Part shown: positions 8,534-17,409 of the stretch, piece by piece
Layout: each line of letters begins with the position of its first letter
Position numbering within the stretch: position 1 is the first letter of the stretch
DNA from: Streptomyces lydicus
GTDB taxonomy: Bacteria; Actinomycetota; Actinomycetes; Streptomycetales; Streptomycetaceae
Length of the DNA: 64,000 nucleotides
Direction: 5' to 3'
NCBI RefSeq assembly: GCF_000717345.1
Contig: NZ_JNZA01000005.1
Coordinates: 180,310 to 244,309, forward strand
Position numbers and translations under genes: made by a program
Notes under the pieces: model-generated
The model's input: the letters and a program-made list of their open reading frames with translations, nothing else
What the model was told of the DNA's origin: nothing
Database searches by the model: none

Positions 8534-9616
8534 TCACGGCGTACGTACCTCCTCGACGGCCCGTTCGCCGACCGTGGTGTCGTTCGTCCAGCCCGGGCCG
8601 AGGTGCAGTGTCCCCCAGGCGGCGTCGCCGAGGGCGGACAGGCGGTCGGCGTGGCCGCGCGCGGGGGGTTCCGCGAGGTCGCCGGGGACGGTGAGGACGG
8701 CGGCGGCCCACAGGTGGCCGTACCGGAGGCGGGCCGGCACGGGCAGGTCGCGGAGGGCGGCGGAGAGGTAGCCGGCCGCGAAGGCGTCGCCGGCGCCGAC
8801 CGCGGCGACCACGTCGACGCGCGGGGCGGGTTCGGCGTGCCGGCCGCCGTGGCGGTCGTAGGCGACGGCGCCGCCGGCCCCGCGCTTGACGACGAGGGTG
8901 GCGGGCTCGGGCAGTGCGGCGCGCACGGCGTCCGGTCCGCCGGTGAGGCCCCAGGCGTCCGCCGCCTCGTCCTCGCCGACGAAGACCAGGTCGGCGCCGC
9001 GGGCCAGGTCGAGCAGGACGCGGGCGTCGGCGGGGTCGCGCCACAGGCCGGGCCGGTGGTTGACGTCGAAGGAGACGAGCGGGCGGCCGGGCCGGCGGGC
9101 GGTCAGGGCGCGCATCAGGCCGAGGCAGTCGGCGGAGAGCGCGGCGGTGATGCCCGAGAGGTGCAGCACCCGCCCGGAGCCGGCCGCGGCCGGGTCCACG
9201 GTGGCGGCGGACATCGCGGAGGCGGCGGAACCGGCCCGGTAGTAGGCGACCTCGTGGGCGTCGGTGGCGCGGTCGCCGGCCGTGCGGAAGTAGATGCCGG
9301 TGGGGCGCCGGGGGTCGCGCCGGACGTGGGAGACGTCGACGCCGCAGTCGGCGATGGCGGCGAGGAGGTGGTCGCCGAAGCCGTCGGCCCCGACCCGGGA
9401 GATCCAGCGGGCGGTGTGGCCGGTGCGGGCGAGGGTACAGGCGACGTTGGATTCGGCGCCGCCGATGGCGCGGTCGAAGGAGGGCACGTCGGCGAGCCGC
9501 CCGGGGTGCCGGGGCAGGAAGGTGACCATGGACTCGCCGAGGCAGACGACGTCCACGTCCGGGGCGGGGGCACCGCCCGGGCCGGGGGTGTCGCAGGCAG
9601 TCGAGGACAGGGTCAC
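8534..9616 (-). CDS. PfkB-family carbohydrate kinase (KDG kinase-like)
   Basis: A 360-aa ribokinase/PfkB-fold kinase. The N-terminal signature is VVCLGESMVTFLP with later GGAESNVAC, both typical of 2-keto-3-deoxygluconate kinases. The C-terminal catalytic signature is VVAAVGAGDAFAAGYL, with the catalytic Asp in GAGDAFA. Substrate is probably a keto-deoxy sugar acid. It is the first gene of the - strand arm; the start is GTG, with AAGGAG about 12 bp upstream. Its partnership with D-amino-acid genes is puzzling: it may phosphorylate a sugar-acid product or a hydroxyl-bearing amino-acid derivative. This link is by position only. Confidence 0.83.
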   Translation of the reverse strand: MTLSSTACDTPGPGGAPAPDVDVVCLGESMVTFLPRHPGRLADVPSFDRAIGGAESNVACTLARTGHTARWISRVGADGFGDHLLAAIADCGVDVSHVRRDPRRPTGIYFRTAGDRATDAHEVAYYRAGSAASAMSAATVDPAAAGSGRVLHLSGITAALSADCLGLMRALTARRPGRPLVSFDVNHRPGLWRDPADARVLLDLARGADLVFVGEDEAADAWGLTGGPDAVRAALPEPATLVVKRGAGGAVAYDRHGGRHAEPAPRVDVVAAVGAGDAFAAGYLSAALRDLPVPARLRYGHLWAAAVLTVPGDLAEPPARGHADRLSALGDAAWGTLHLGPGWTNDTTVGERAVEEVRTP

Positions 9617-9815
9617 GATCGGGTGCGCTCCTTCGCTGTGGGGCTCGCCGGGGCGGCGTACCGCGGGGTCCGGTGCGAGGGTGCCGGCGCGGCGCCGGGG
9701 CGTGTCCGGGGCGGTGTCCGGAGCGGTTTCCCGCCCCGCTCCCGCCGCGTTTTGCGTCCATTGACCGGGCGGTGGCTCGGATGTTAGACAGCTGCAAGCG
9801 ATATGCGCAATGAAC

Positions 9816-9832
9816 GTTGCAGAGGATGCAAC
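9816..9832. promoter_or_regulatory. IclR-type operator
   Basis: GTTGCA-N5-TGCAAC is a perfect 6-bp inverted repeat, 21 bp before the start of the + strand amino-acid deaminase gene. The size and spacing fit IclR-family sites. A related half-site (CTGCAAGCG) lies about 24 bp upstream. It sits in the only divergent promoter region of this cluster, so it could control both arms. Confidence 0.6.
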
Positions 9833-9852
9833 AGGATCTTGGAGGAGGCCCC

Positions 9853-11142
9853 ATGGCCGGCGAGCGGCTAGCGCAGGGACTCGCGGAACTCGCGGACGAA
9901 CGGGTCGATCACCGCTTCAAGGGGCTCCCCCCGGACGCCGAGGGGCTGACCGTCGGCGCGCTGGCCGCCGAGCGCCGCAATCTCTTCGACGGCGGGTTCA
10001 CCACCCCCGTCCTGGCCCTCTCCGCCGAGTCGGTCGAGCACAACCTCGCCCTGATGGAGACCTACTCCGCCCGGCACGGCCTCGCCTTCGCCCCGCACGG
10101 CAAGACCTGCATGGCCCCGCAGCTCTTCGCCCGCCAGCTGGAGCACGGCGCCTGGGGCATCACCGCGGCCGTCCCCCACCAGGCCCGGGTCTACCGCCGC
10201 TACGGCATCCAGCGCATCTTCCTCGCCAACGAGCTGGTCGACGCCGCCGCGCTGCGCTGGCTCGCCGGCGAACTGGCCGACGACCCCGACTTCCGCTTCG
10301 TCGCCTACGTCGACTCGCTGCGCGGCATCGAGCTGATGGACCGGGCGCTGCGGGAGGCCGGCGCGGTCCGCCCGGTGGACGTGGTGGTCGAGCTGGGCGC
10401 CGGCGAGGGCGCGCGAACCGGCATCCGCACCGAGACCGAGTGCCGGGAACTCGCCGACGCCATCGCCGGGGTGGACACCCTGCGCCTGGTGGGCGTCGCC
10501 GGGTACGAGGGCGAGGTGCCGGACGCCGACCCCGAGCGGGTGACCGCCTGGCTGCGCCGGCTGGTCGCGCTGGCCGTGGAGCTGGACAAGGCGGGCCGGT
10601 TCGCGGACCTCGACCAGATCATCGTCAGCGCCGGCGGCAGCGCCTGGTTCGACGCGGTCGCCGAGGTCTTCGCCGAGATCCCCGAACTGTCCGCCCCGGT
10701 GCTCAAGCTGCTGCGCTCGGGCGCGTACGTCTCGCACGACAGCGGCCACTACCGCCGCCTGACCCCCTTCAACCGCATCCCGGAGGAGGGCGAGCTGGAG
10801 CCGGCCTTCCGACTGTGGGCGCAGGTGGTCTCCCGGCCCACGCCCGGACAGGCGTTCCTCAACGCGGGCAAGCGCGACGCCGCCCACGACCTGGATCTGC
10901 CGCAGGCGCAGGTCGTACGGTCCGGCCGGGACGGCTCCGAGCGGCCGGCGGACGGCGTCACCGTCACCGGCCTGTCGGACCAGCACGCCTGGGTCTCCAC
11001 CGAGCGCAGCGGCGACCTGGAGGTCGGCGACTGGGTGGGTCTCGGCCTGTCGCACCCCTGCACGTCCTTCGACAAGTGGCAGCTCATCCCGCTCGTCGAG
11101 CGGGACGGCACGGTCACGGACTTCGTCCGCACCTTCTTCTAG
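9853..11142 (+). CDS. Fold-type III PLP D-serine dehydratase-like enzyme
   Basis: A 429-aa PLP enzyme with an alanine-racemase-type N-terminal barrel and a C-terminal D-serine-dehydratase-like domain. The start ATG at 9853 is preceded by GGAGGAGG; an earlier in-frame ATG at 9817 would overlap the operator. The PLP lysine is in FAPHGKTCMAPQ. The C-terminal zinc-ligand pattern (DQHAWV, then LSHPCTSFDKW) is like DSD1-type D-serine dehydratases and D-threonine aldolases. Expected reaction: D-serine or D-threonine to the 2-keto acid plus ammonia, via an enamine. The deacylase follows 98 bp downstream. Exact substrate is not determinable from sequence. Confidence 0.83.
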   Translation: MAGERLAQGLAELADERVDHRFKGLPPDAEGLTVGALAAERRNLFDGGFTTPVLALSAESVEHNLALMETYSARHGLAFAPHGKTCMAPQLFARQLEHGAWGITAAVPHQARVYRRYGIQRIFLANELVDAAALRWLAGELADDPDFRFVAYVDSLRGIELMDRALREAGAVRPVDVVVELGAGEGARTGIRTETECRELADAIAGVDTLRLVGVAGYEGEVPDADPERVTAWLRRLVALAVELDKAGRFADLDQIIVSAGGSAWFDAVAEVFAEIPELSAPVLKLLRSGAYVSHDSGHYRRLTPFNRIPEEGELEPAFRLWAQVVSRPTPGQAFLNAGKRDAAHDLDLPQAQVVRSGRDGSERPADGVTVTGLSDQHAWVSTERSGDLEVGDWVGLGLSHPCTSFDKWQLIPLVERDGTVTDFVRTFF

Positions 11143-11239
11143 TCCGCACCCGTTGCCGGGGCGCCCTCCCCCGACCCGGGGGGGGCGCCCGCGGCCCGTA
11201 TCCCCCAAGGCCCCGGCCCGGCACCGAGAAAGGCCCCTC

Positions 11240-12874
11240 ATGGACACCGTGCTCCGCGACGTTCGCGTCATCGACGGGTCCGGCGGTCCGTCCTACCGTG
11301 CCGATGTCGCCCTGGCCGGCGGCCGGATCGCCGCGATCCGGCGGGAGGGCGACGGCGGGCCGCGGCCGGACGCCGCGCGCGTGGTGGCCGCCGACGGGCT
11401 CGCCCTCGCCCCCGGCTTCATCGACATGCACGCGCACAGCGACCTCGCGCTGCTCCGCGACCCGGCGCACGAGGCCAAGGCCGCGCAGGGCGTCACCCTC
11501 GAAGTCATCGGCCAGGACGGCCTGTCGTACGCACCGGTCGACGACCGCACCCTGGCCGAGGTCCGCGCCCAGATCACCGGCTGGAACGGGGGCGGCCCCG
11601 GGGACACCTCCGTCGACTTCGACTGGCGCACGGTCGGTGAGTACCTCGACCGCCTCGACCACGGCTTCGACGGCCGGGGCATCGCCGTCAACGCCGCCTA
11701 CCTCATCCCCCAGGGGACCGTCCGGATGCTCGCCCTCGGCTGGGACGACCGCGACGCCACCCCCGACGAGCTGATGCGGATGAAGCAGCTGGTCGCCGAG
11801 GGCCTGGAGCAGGGCGCCGTCGGGCTCTCCTCCGGCCTGACCTACACCCCCGGCATGTACGCGTCCGACGCCGAACTCACCGAACTGTGCCGGGTGGTGG
11901 CCCGTTACGACGGCTACTACTGCCCGCACCACCGCTCCTACGGGGCGGGCGCCCTGCGGGCGTACGAGGAGATGCTCGCCCTCACCCGCGAGGCCGGCTG
12001 CGCGCTCCACCTCGCCCACGCCACCATGAACTTCGGCGTCAACGAGGGCCGCGCGCCCGACCTGCTGGCCCTCCTGGACAAGGCCCTCGACGCCGGCGCG
12101 GACCTCACCCTCGACACCTATCCCTACACGCCGGGCTGTACGACGCTGGTCGCGATGCTGCCGAGCTGGGCGAGCGAGGGCGGCCCCGAGGCGATCCTGG
12201 CCCGCCTGAAGGACGACGCGACGGCCGCGCGCATCCGCCACGCCATGGAGGTCGACGGCGCGGACGGCTGCCACGGCGTGCCCATCGACTGGGACGCCAT
12301 CGAGATCTCCGGCGTCGCGGACCCGGCGCTGGCCGGCCACGTCGGCCGGACGGTGGCCCGCACCGCCGCCGCCCGCGGCGAGGAGCCCTGGGTGACCGCC
12401 CGCCGGCTGCTGCTCGACGACCGCCTCGGCTCGACGATCCTCCAGCACGTCGGCCACGAGGACAACGTCCGCGCGATCATGCGGCACCGCGTCCACACCG
12501 GCGGCAGCGACGGCATCCTCCAGGGCGACAAGCCGCACCCCCGCGCCTACGGCACTTTCCCCCACTACCTGGGCCACTACGTGCGCGAACTGGGCGTGCT
12601 CTCCCTGGAGGAGTGCGTCGCCCACCTGACGGCCCGCCCGGCCGCCCGCCTGCGTCTGCCCGACCGGGGCCTGGTCCGTGAGGGCTACCGCGCCGACCTG
12701 GTCCTCTTCGACCCCGACACGGTCGCGGCCGGCGCCACGTACGACGCGCCGCGCACCCTGCCGACGGGCCTGCCGCACGTCCTGATCGACGGCCGCTTCG
12801 TCATCGAGGACGGCCGGCGGACGGATGTCCTGGCGGGGCGGGCGGTGCGGCGGACACCGGCGCGGCGGGGCTGA
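11240..12874 (+). CDS. N-acyl-D-amino-acid deacylase (D-aminoacylase)
   Basis: A 544-aa amidohydrolase-superfamily enzyme. The metal-binding HxH motif is in GFIDMHAHSDLALL near residue 68. The insertion-containing barrel continues with CPHHRSYG, LHLAHA and TLDTYPYTPG. The C-terminal beta-sandwich closes with REGYRADLVLFDPDTV and the usual IDGRFVIEDGRR. Family members release free D-amino acids from N-acyl-D-amino acids. The start ATG at 11240 follows GAGAAAGG; the frame is open further upstream but has no ribosome site there. It would feed the PLP enzyme encoded just upstream. Some relatives act as dihydroorotase-like or D-glutamate deacylases, so substrate is uncertain. Confidence 0.87.
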   Translation: MDTVLRDVRVIDGSGGPSYRADVALAGGRIAAIRREGDGGPRPDAARVVAADGLALAPGFIDMHAHSDLALLRDPAHEAKAAQGVTLEVIGQDGLSYAPVDDRTLAEVRAQITGWNGGGPGDTSVDFDWRTVGEYLDRLDHGFDGRGIAVNAAYLIPQGTVRMLALGWDDRDATPDELMRMKQLVAEGLEQGAVGLSSGLTYTPGMYASDAELTELCRVVARYDGYYCPHHRSYGAGALRAYEEMLALTREAGCALHLAHATMNFGVNEGRAPDLLALLDKALDAGADLTLDTYPYTPGCTTLVAMLPSWASEGGPEAILARLKDDATAARIRHAMEVDGADGCHGVPIDWDAIEISGVADPALAGHVGRTVARTAAARGEEPWVTARRLLLDDRLGSTILQHVGHEDNVRAIMRHRVHTGGSDGILQGDKPHPRAYGTFPHYLGHYVRELGVLSLEECVAHLTARPAARLRLPDRGLVREGYRADLVLFDPDTVAAGATYDAPRTLPTGLPHVLIDGRFVIEDGRRTDVLAGRAVRRTPARRG

Positions 12875-12893
12875 GCAGCCCCAACTCCTGCCG

Positions 12894-15431
12894 CTACCGC
12901 AGCTCCTGCGCGATCTGTTCGACCCACCGCCGCACCACGACGGCATCGGTGGTCACCCCGAGCGCCCCGACCGCCCGCGCGCGTGCCTCTCGGTCCGGAT
13001 TGATCCGGCCGGCGAAGAAGCCCAGCGGCCCGAGGTAACGGCCCTCGTCGCGCAGCTTCTTGGCGAAGACGAACCCGGCCTCGCCGTCGCCGTCGCGGGT
13101 GATGTCGGAGAGCAACAGATCCACCCGGTGTGCGGCCAGCCAGTCGAGGGCGTCCCGCTCGGTGTCGGCCAGTTGGACGGTGGCCCCTTCCCGGCGCAGA
13201 TCCGTGGCCAGCTCCCGCACGCCGGCCACGACATCGTCCACCCACAGGACGGACAGCCCGTGCAGGCCCGTCGTGACGACGCGCCGTTGCCGGGCGGGGG
13301 CCTGGGAGCGGACCACGCTCGTGGCCTCGGCCGCCGACGCCGCCGTGTTGACCGGGAGGGCGGTGTGCTCACGGAGCACGGCCAGTGCCAGATCCCGCAG
13401 CTCCTGCGCGTTGTTGGTGAGCGAGGCGCCCAGCGCGGCGGCCCGCTCCTCACGGTCGGTGGAGCGACGGATGGTGAAGAAGACCACGGGACCGTCGTAG
13501 TTCCCGTCCGCCTTGAGCCGCTCCACCATCTCGAAGCCCGCGGAGTGGTCCGAGCCCCGGCTGATGTCGGAGATCAGCAGGTCGGGGGTGCGGTTGCGGA
13601 GGGCCTGCACGGCGGCGGCGCTCTTGGGCACATGGTTCACCTGCGCCCCGAGCGCCTCCAGCACCTCGCGCACCACGCCCTTCCGGTCGGGCTGGTCGTC
13701 GACCCAGAGGACGTCGAAGGCCGGCACCGGGTACAGGCCCGGCGCCGGATACGGGCCCGGCACCGGCGGACCGGCTTGTGCCGGGTAGGCGGCCTGCTGC
13801 TGCCCCGGGGGGTACGGCGTCGGCTGCGGGTAACCGCCGTACAGCGGCTGCGGGTCGGGGTACGGCGACGGTGGAGAGGGGTACGACGACTGCGGAGCAG
13901 GCTGCTGCGGCACGCCGGCCTGGCCCGGGTACCCCCCGTACGGCCCGTCCCCCGGCCACGCCAGGGGCGGCCCGAACCCGGTGGTGTAGCCGTCCACGCG
14001 GGCGCCCTGCACCCCCTGCCAGACGGGGGCCCACTCCCGGGACATCCGGGTCGGCTCCCCGTCGGAACCGGGCGGGCCCTCGCGCAGCCGCAGCAGCAGC
14101 CGGTCCGCGTCCTGGCGGGCGGTCAGCTCATCGACGAGGGAGGTGAAGGCCGGGTTGACCACCAACCCGGGGAACTCGTTGGGCAGTTGGCGCTCCAGCA
14201 CGGCCAGCACCGCTTCGCCGGAGGCGCCGAGCGGGTCCGGCAGCAGCAGGTCGTACCGCGCGAGGAAGTCCCGCGCCGCGCGCAGTTCGTCCTCCCCCGG
14301 GCCGGCCCCGGCCGCCAGCAGCGTCCGCCGCACCTCGCGGTAGGCCCGGAACTCGGCCACCACATCGCCGTCGACCGTGCCGGACGGACCGGTCATCATG
14401 CGGTAGAAGTCGGGATAGAAGTACTGGAGCAGCAGCGTCCTGATCACCGCGCCGGGGCCGAAGTCGCGCCAGACGGGGTTGAGCGTGGCCTCCAGGACGA
14501 ACCCGTTGACCAGGCGTTTGATGCGGCGCGGATTCCGGTCCGAGCGCTGCGCCAGCAGCTCCACCAGGGCGTCGTCGAGCAGCGGCGCCACCCCGGCGGT
14601 CCGGGCGCACCAGCGGATGTAGTCCTTGACGCCGTAGTTGTCGGCCGCCGGAATCCGGTAACTGGTCTGGAAGATCTTCTCCATGAACGCCGAGCCGGCC
14701 GGCGACAGGTCGTGCAGCAGCCCGTTCGGCCCGAGCGCCGAGCGGTCGCAGCCGACCACGAACGCCAGCCCCGGCACGTCCAGATAGACCTTCACCGCCT
14801 CGCAGACGGCCAGCACCGTCTCCTCCGAGCACCGGTCGAGGTCGTCGATGAAGACCACCAGGAGCCGCCGGGGCCGGAACTCGGCGGTCTCGGACCACTC
14901 CTTGACCAGGTCGCCGATGGCCCCGCGCATCTCGTTGCGGGCCTGGGAGTTGACGGAGAGGCTCTTCCACAGCTCGTCGACCAGGCCCGCCACGCCCAGC
15001 GGCCCGGCGGCGACCGTGCTCACCGCCCGTACGGCGCGCAGCAGAGCCCGCCGCTCGGTGACCCGCGCGAGGCCGCGGCGCAGCACCCGCCGGTCGAAGC
15101 GCATCAGGACGGACTTGATCAGCCCTTCCAGCGCGTCGGCCCCGGTCGAGGTCCAGGCGTTGTACCAGACGGTGTGCACCTCGGGCGCCTGCGCCAGCTC
15201 CGTGTCGACCAGCCGCATCAGGCTGCTCTTGCCCATGCCCCAGCCGGCGTCGACGGCGAGGGTGAAGGGGGTCGCGTCGCGGGAGGCGACCAGCAGGCCG
15301 GCGAGCTGGCGGGCGGCGGCGCCGGCGCCCAGCAGATCGGCACCCGGCTCGGCGACCGGCTCGTCGTTGAGCAGCGCGAAGGGACCGTGCTGCGGGGTCG
15401 CGGGCGGGGGTAAGTCGGACGGGGCGGCCAT
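12894..15431 (-). CDS. KAP P-loop NTPase with tandem receiver-like domains
   Basis: An 845-aa protein with a rare architecture. Residues about 25-420 form a KAP-family NTPase: Walker A in DAGWGMGKSSLM (about 65), Walker B in LLVVFIDDLDRCSEE (about 193). A Pro/Gly/Tyr-rich linker (about 480-570) leads to two receiver-like domains. The first (about 573-690) has FDVLWVDDQ and the acceptor Asp in LLISDISR. The second (about 724-845) has LSVLWVDDV and LLLSDITRD. Both keep the acidic pair and acceptor Asp but lack an obvious Lys near the C-terminus, so normal phosphotransfer may be altered. No histidine kinase is adjacent. KAP NTPases are often linked to membranes or prokaryotic conflict systems. 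The start at MAAPSDLP is the best guess. Confidence 0.8.
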   Translation of the reverse strand: MAAPSDLPPPATPQHGPFALLNDEPVAEPGADLLGAGAAARQLAGLLVASRDATPFTLAVDAGWGMGKSSLMRLVDTELAQAPEVHTVWYNAWTSTGADALEGLIKSVLMRFDRRVLRRGLARVTERRALLRAVRAVSTVAAGPLGVAGLVDELWKSLSVNSQARNEMRGAIGDLVKEWSETAEFRPRRLLVVFIDDLDRCSEETVLAVCEAVKVYLDVPGLAFVVGCDRSALGPNGLLHDLSPAGSAFMEKIFQTSYRIPAADNYGVKDYIRWCARTAGVAPLLDDALVELLAQRSDRNPRRIKRLVNGFVLEATLNPVWRDFGPGAVIRTLLLQYFYPDFYRMMTGPSGTVDGDVVAEFRAYREVRRTLLAAGAGPGEDELRAARDFLARYDLLLPDPLGASGEAVLAVLERQLPNEFPGLVVNPAFTSLVDELTARQDADRLLLRLREGPPGSDGEPTRMSREWAPVWQGVQGARVDGYTTGFGPPLAWPGDGPYGGYPGQAGVPQQPAPQSSYPSPPSPYPDPQPLYGGYPQPTPYPPGQQQAAYPAQAGPPVPGPYPAPGLYPVPAFDVLWVDDQPDRKGVVREVLEALGAQVNHVPKSAAAVQALRNRTPDLLISDISRGSDHSAGFEMVERLKADGNYDGPVVFFTIRRSTDREERAAALGASLTNNAQELRDLALAVLREHTALPVNTAASAAEATSVVRSQAPARQRRVVTTGLHGLSVLWVDDVVAGVRELATDLRREGATVQLADTERDALDWLAAHRVDLLLSDITRDGDGEAGFVFAKKLRDEGRYLGPLGFFAGRINPDREARARAVGALGVTTDAVVVRRWVEQIAQELR

Positions 15432-15619
15432 GCGCCCGGAGCGTACCGGGGAGCGCCTCGGGGCGCACCGTCGGACGCTCCCGCCGCGCCCGCACCGCGG
15501 AATCAGCACCCCGCCGCCGCCCGCCCCGTCACCGTCCGTGAGGAACCCCACACCGTGTGCTGACCGACGTGGGGAAAAACACCGGGCGGGCACCGAAACA
15601 CGGCCGTAAGGTTGCGGAC

Positions 15620-16831
15620 ATGCAGGTGATCCAGTCAACGAAGCTCGCCAACGTCTGCTACGAAATCCGTGGCCCGGTGCTCGAGGAGGCCATGCGGCTG
15701 GAGGCGGCCGGTCATCGCATCCTGAAGCTGAACACCGGCAACCCGGCGGCGTTCGGCTTCGAGTGCCCGCCCGAGATCCTGGAGGACATCCTCCGCTCCG
15801 TCGGCACGGCACACGGCTACGGCGACGCCAAGGGCCTGCTCTCCGCCCGCCGCGCGGTGATGCAGCACTACCAGACCAAGGGCATCGAGCTCTCCGTCGA
15901 CGACATCTACCTCGGCAACGGCGTCTCCGAGCTGATCCAGATGTCGATGCAGGCGCTGCTGGACGACGGCGACGAGGTGCTGGTCCCGGCCCCGGACTAT
16001 CCGCTGTGGACCGCGTCGGTCTCGCTCTCCGGCGGCACGGCCGTGCACTACCGCTGCGACGAGCAGGCGGACTGGATGCCGGACCTCGCCGACATCGAGC
16101 GCAAGATCACCGACCGCACCAAGGCCCTCGTCGTCATCAACCCCAACAACCCCACGGGCGCGGTGTACGACGACGAGCTGCTGCGCGGCCTCGCGGAGAT
16201 CGCCCGCCGGCACAACCTGATCGTCTGCGCCGACGAGATCTACGACAAGATCCTCTACGACGGGGTCACGCACACCCCGTTCGCGTCGCTCGCGCCCGAC
16301 CTGCTGACCCTGACCTTCAACGGGCTGTCCAAGGCGTACCGGGTGGCGGGCTACCGCAGCGGCTGGATGGCGGTCTGCGGACCGAAGGCGCACGCCGCCT
16401 CGTACATCGAGGGCCTGACGATCCTGGCCAACATGCGGCTGTGCGCCAACATGCCGGCGCAGCACGCGGTCGCCACCGCGCTCGGCGGGCGGCAGTCGAT
16501 CAACGATCTGGTGCTGCCCGGCGGCCGGCTGCTGGAGCAGCGCGACACCGCGTACGAGCTGCTGACCCAGATCCCGGGCGTCACCTGCGTCAAGCCGAAG
16601 GGTGCGCTGTACGCCTTCCCGCGGCTGGACCCCGCGGTCTACAAGGTCAAGGACGACCGGCAGATGGTGCTCGACCTGCTGCGCGCCGAGAAGATCATGA
16701 TCGTGCACGGCACCGGCTTCAACTGGCCGGAGCCGGACCACTTCCGCCTGGTCACGCTGCCCAGCAAGGACGATCTGACGGATGCGGTCACCCGGATCGG
16801 GACCTTCCTCGACGGTTACGGACAGTACTGA
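15620..16831 (+). CDS. AlaA-like alanine/aspartate aminotransferase
   Basis: A 403-aa class I/II PLP aminotransferase. The PLP lysine is in TFNGLSKAYRVAGYRSGWM. Other family motifs are NPNNPTGAVYD and CADEIYDKILYDG, with an Arg near the C-terminus in DHFRLVTLP binding the substrate carboxylate. N-terminal text (KLANVCYEIRGPVLEEAMRL) resembles E. coli AlaA-type enzymes, which make alanine from pyruvate and glutamate. No Shine-Dalgarno is seen before the ATG at 15620. TAAGGT lies 8 bp upstream in -10 position, so the mRNA may be leaderless. It is divergent from the KAP gene. Confidence 0.88.
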   Translation: MQVIQSTKLANVCYEIRGPVLEEAMRLEAAGHRILKLNTGNPAAFGFECPPEILEDILRSVGTAHGYGDAKGLLSARRAVMQHYQTKGIELSVDDIYLGNGVSELIQMSMQALLDDGDEVLVPAPDYPLWTASVSLSGGTAVHYRCDEQADWMPDLADIERKITDRTKALVVINPNNPTGAVYDDELLRGLAEIARRHNLIVCADEIYDKILYDGVTHTPFASLAPDLLTLTFNGLSKAYRVAGYRSGWMAVCGPKAHAASYIEGLTILANMRLCANMPAQHAVATALGGRQSINDLVLPGGRLLEQRDTAYELLTQIPGVTCVKPKGALYAFPRLDPAVYKVKDDRQMVLDLLRAEKIMIVHGTGFNWPEPDHFRLVTLPSKDDLTDAVTRIGTFLDGYGQY

Positions 16832-16861
16832 ACCACCGCGACTTCTATACGAGCCACAACT

Positions 16862-16876
16862 TTAGACAGTGTCTAA
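16862..16876. promoter_or_regulatory. Perfect 15-bp palindrome (operator-like)
   Basis: TTAGACA-G-TGTCTAA is a perfect 7-bp inverted repeat with a 1-nt centre, 41 bp upstream of the gene at 16917. The length suits a dimeric TetR- or Fur-like regulator. The cognate regulator is not identified. Confidence 0.5.
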
Positions 16877-16883
16877 GCTAGGA

Positions 16884-16912
16884 TGGCCTCCTGGACGTTT
16901 TTCAGGAGGCCA
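16884..16912 (+). promoter_or_regulatory. Hairpin sequestering the Shine-Dalgarno site
   Basis: TGGCCTCCTG (16884-16893) pairs perfectly with CAGGAGGCCA (16903-16912) around the 9-nt loop GACGTTTTT. The 3' arm contains the AGGAGG ribosome-binding site of the gene starting at 16917, so the site is buried in a GC-rich 10-bp stem when the RNA folds. Confidence 0.6.
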
Positions 16913-16916
16913 CCCC

Positions 16917-17360
16917 ATGTACGAGCCGATCCGCACGAAGTCGGTCCACACCATGGCCGCCGCCCCGGAGATCCCGCACCGCTCCCGCGAGGAGGAGCTG
17001 GACATCCGGCTCGCCGGGCAGCTGACCGCGCTGCTCACCGTCACCGACGAGCTGCGCGCACTCGCGACGCGCACCGACACGCCGGAGGCCCGGGGGCTGG
17101 ACGGCACCGAGCTGGCCGACGCCGCCGAGCGCATCGCCGCACAGGTCGCCCGGCTCAGCGGTGGCCACTACCCGCTGCGCGCCGAGCCCTCGGACAGCGG
17201 GGCCGCGTCCCGGACGGCGGCCCTCCAGCAGCGCGCCCACACCCTGGCCGGGAACGCCCTGGCGGTGGCCACGTCCCGGAACGACGCCGAGGCGATGGCC
17301 CTGGCGACGGAGCGGATGGCAGCCCACGCGGGCCCGGTGCGGGACCTGGCGTCGGCGTAG
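16917..17360 (+). CDS. Conserved hypothetical protein, helical
   Basis: A 147-aa protein without a recognised domain. Most of the sequence reads as Ala-rich amphipathic helices (EEELDIRLAGQLTALLTVTD; AERIAAQVARLSGG; AALQQRAHTLAGNALAV). There is no signal peptide or membrane segment, so it is probably cytosolic. The ATG at 16917 sits 7 bp after AGGAGG. Upstream are a perfect 15-bp palindrome and an SD-masking hairpin, which suggest regulation at both transcription and translation. It is convergent with the dehydratase gene at 17410. Function unknown. Confidence 0.7.
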   Translation: MYEPIRTKSVHTMAAAPEIPHRSREEELDIRLAGQLTALLTVTDELRALATRTDTPEARGLDGTELADAAERIAAQVARLSGGHYPLRAEPSDSGAASRTAALQQRAHTLAGNALAVATSRNDAEAMALATERMAAHAGPVRDLASA

Positions 17361-17409
17361 CACCGGCCGGCGCCCCGCCCCGTCACTCCAACGGCCCCTT
17401 CGGGGCGCG

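Noticed and set aside
11143..11239. In-frame extension of the D-aminoacylase to 11153
   Set aside because: The extra 29 residues are Pro/Arg-rich and the ribosome site lies before 11240.
12825..15413. An 862-codon open frame antisense to the KAP-receiver gene
   Set aside because: Low-complexity shadow of the - strand gene, which carries clear Walker and receiver motifs.
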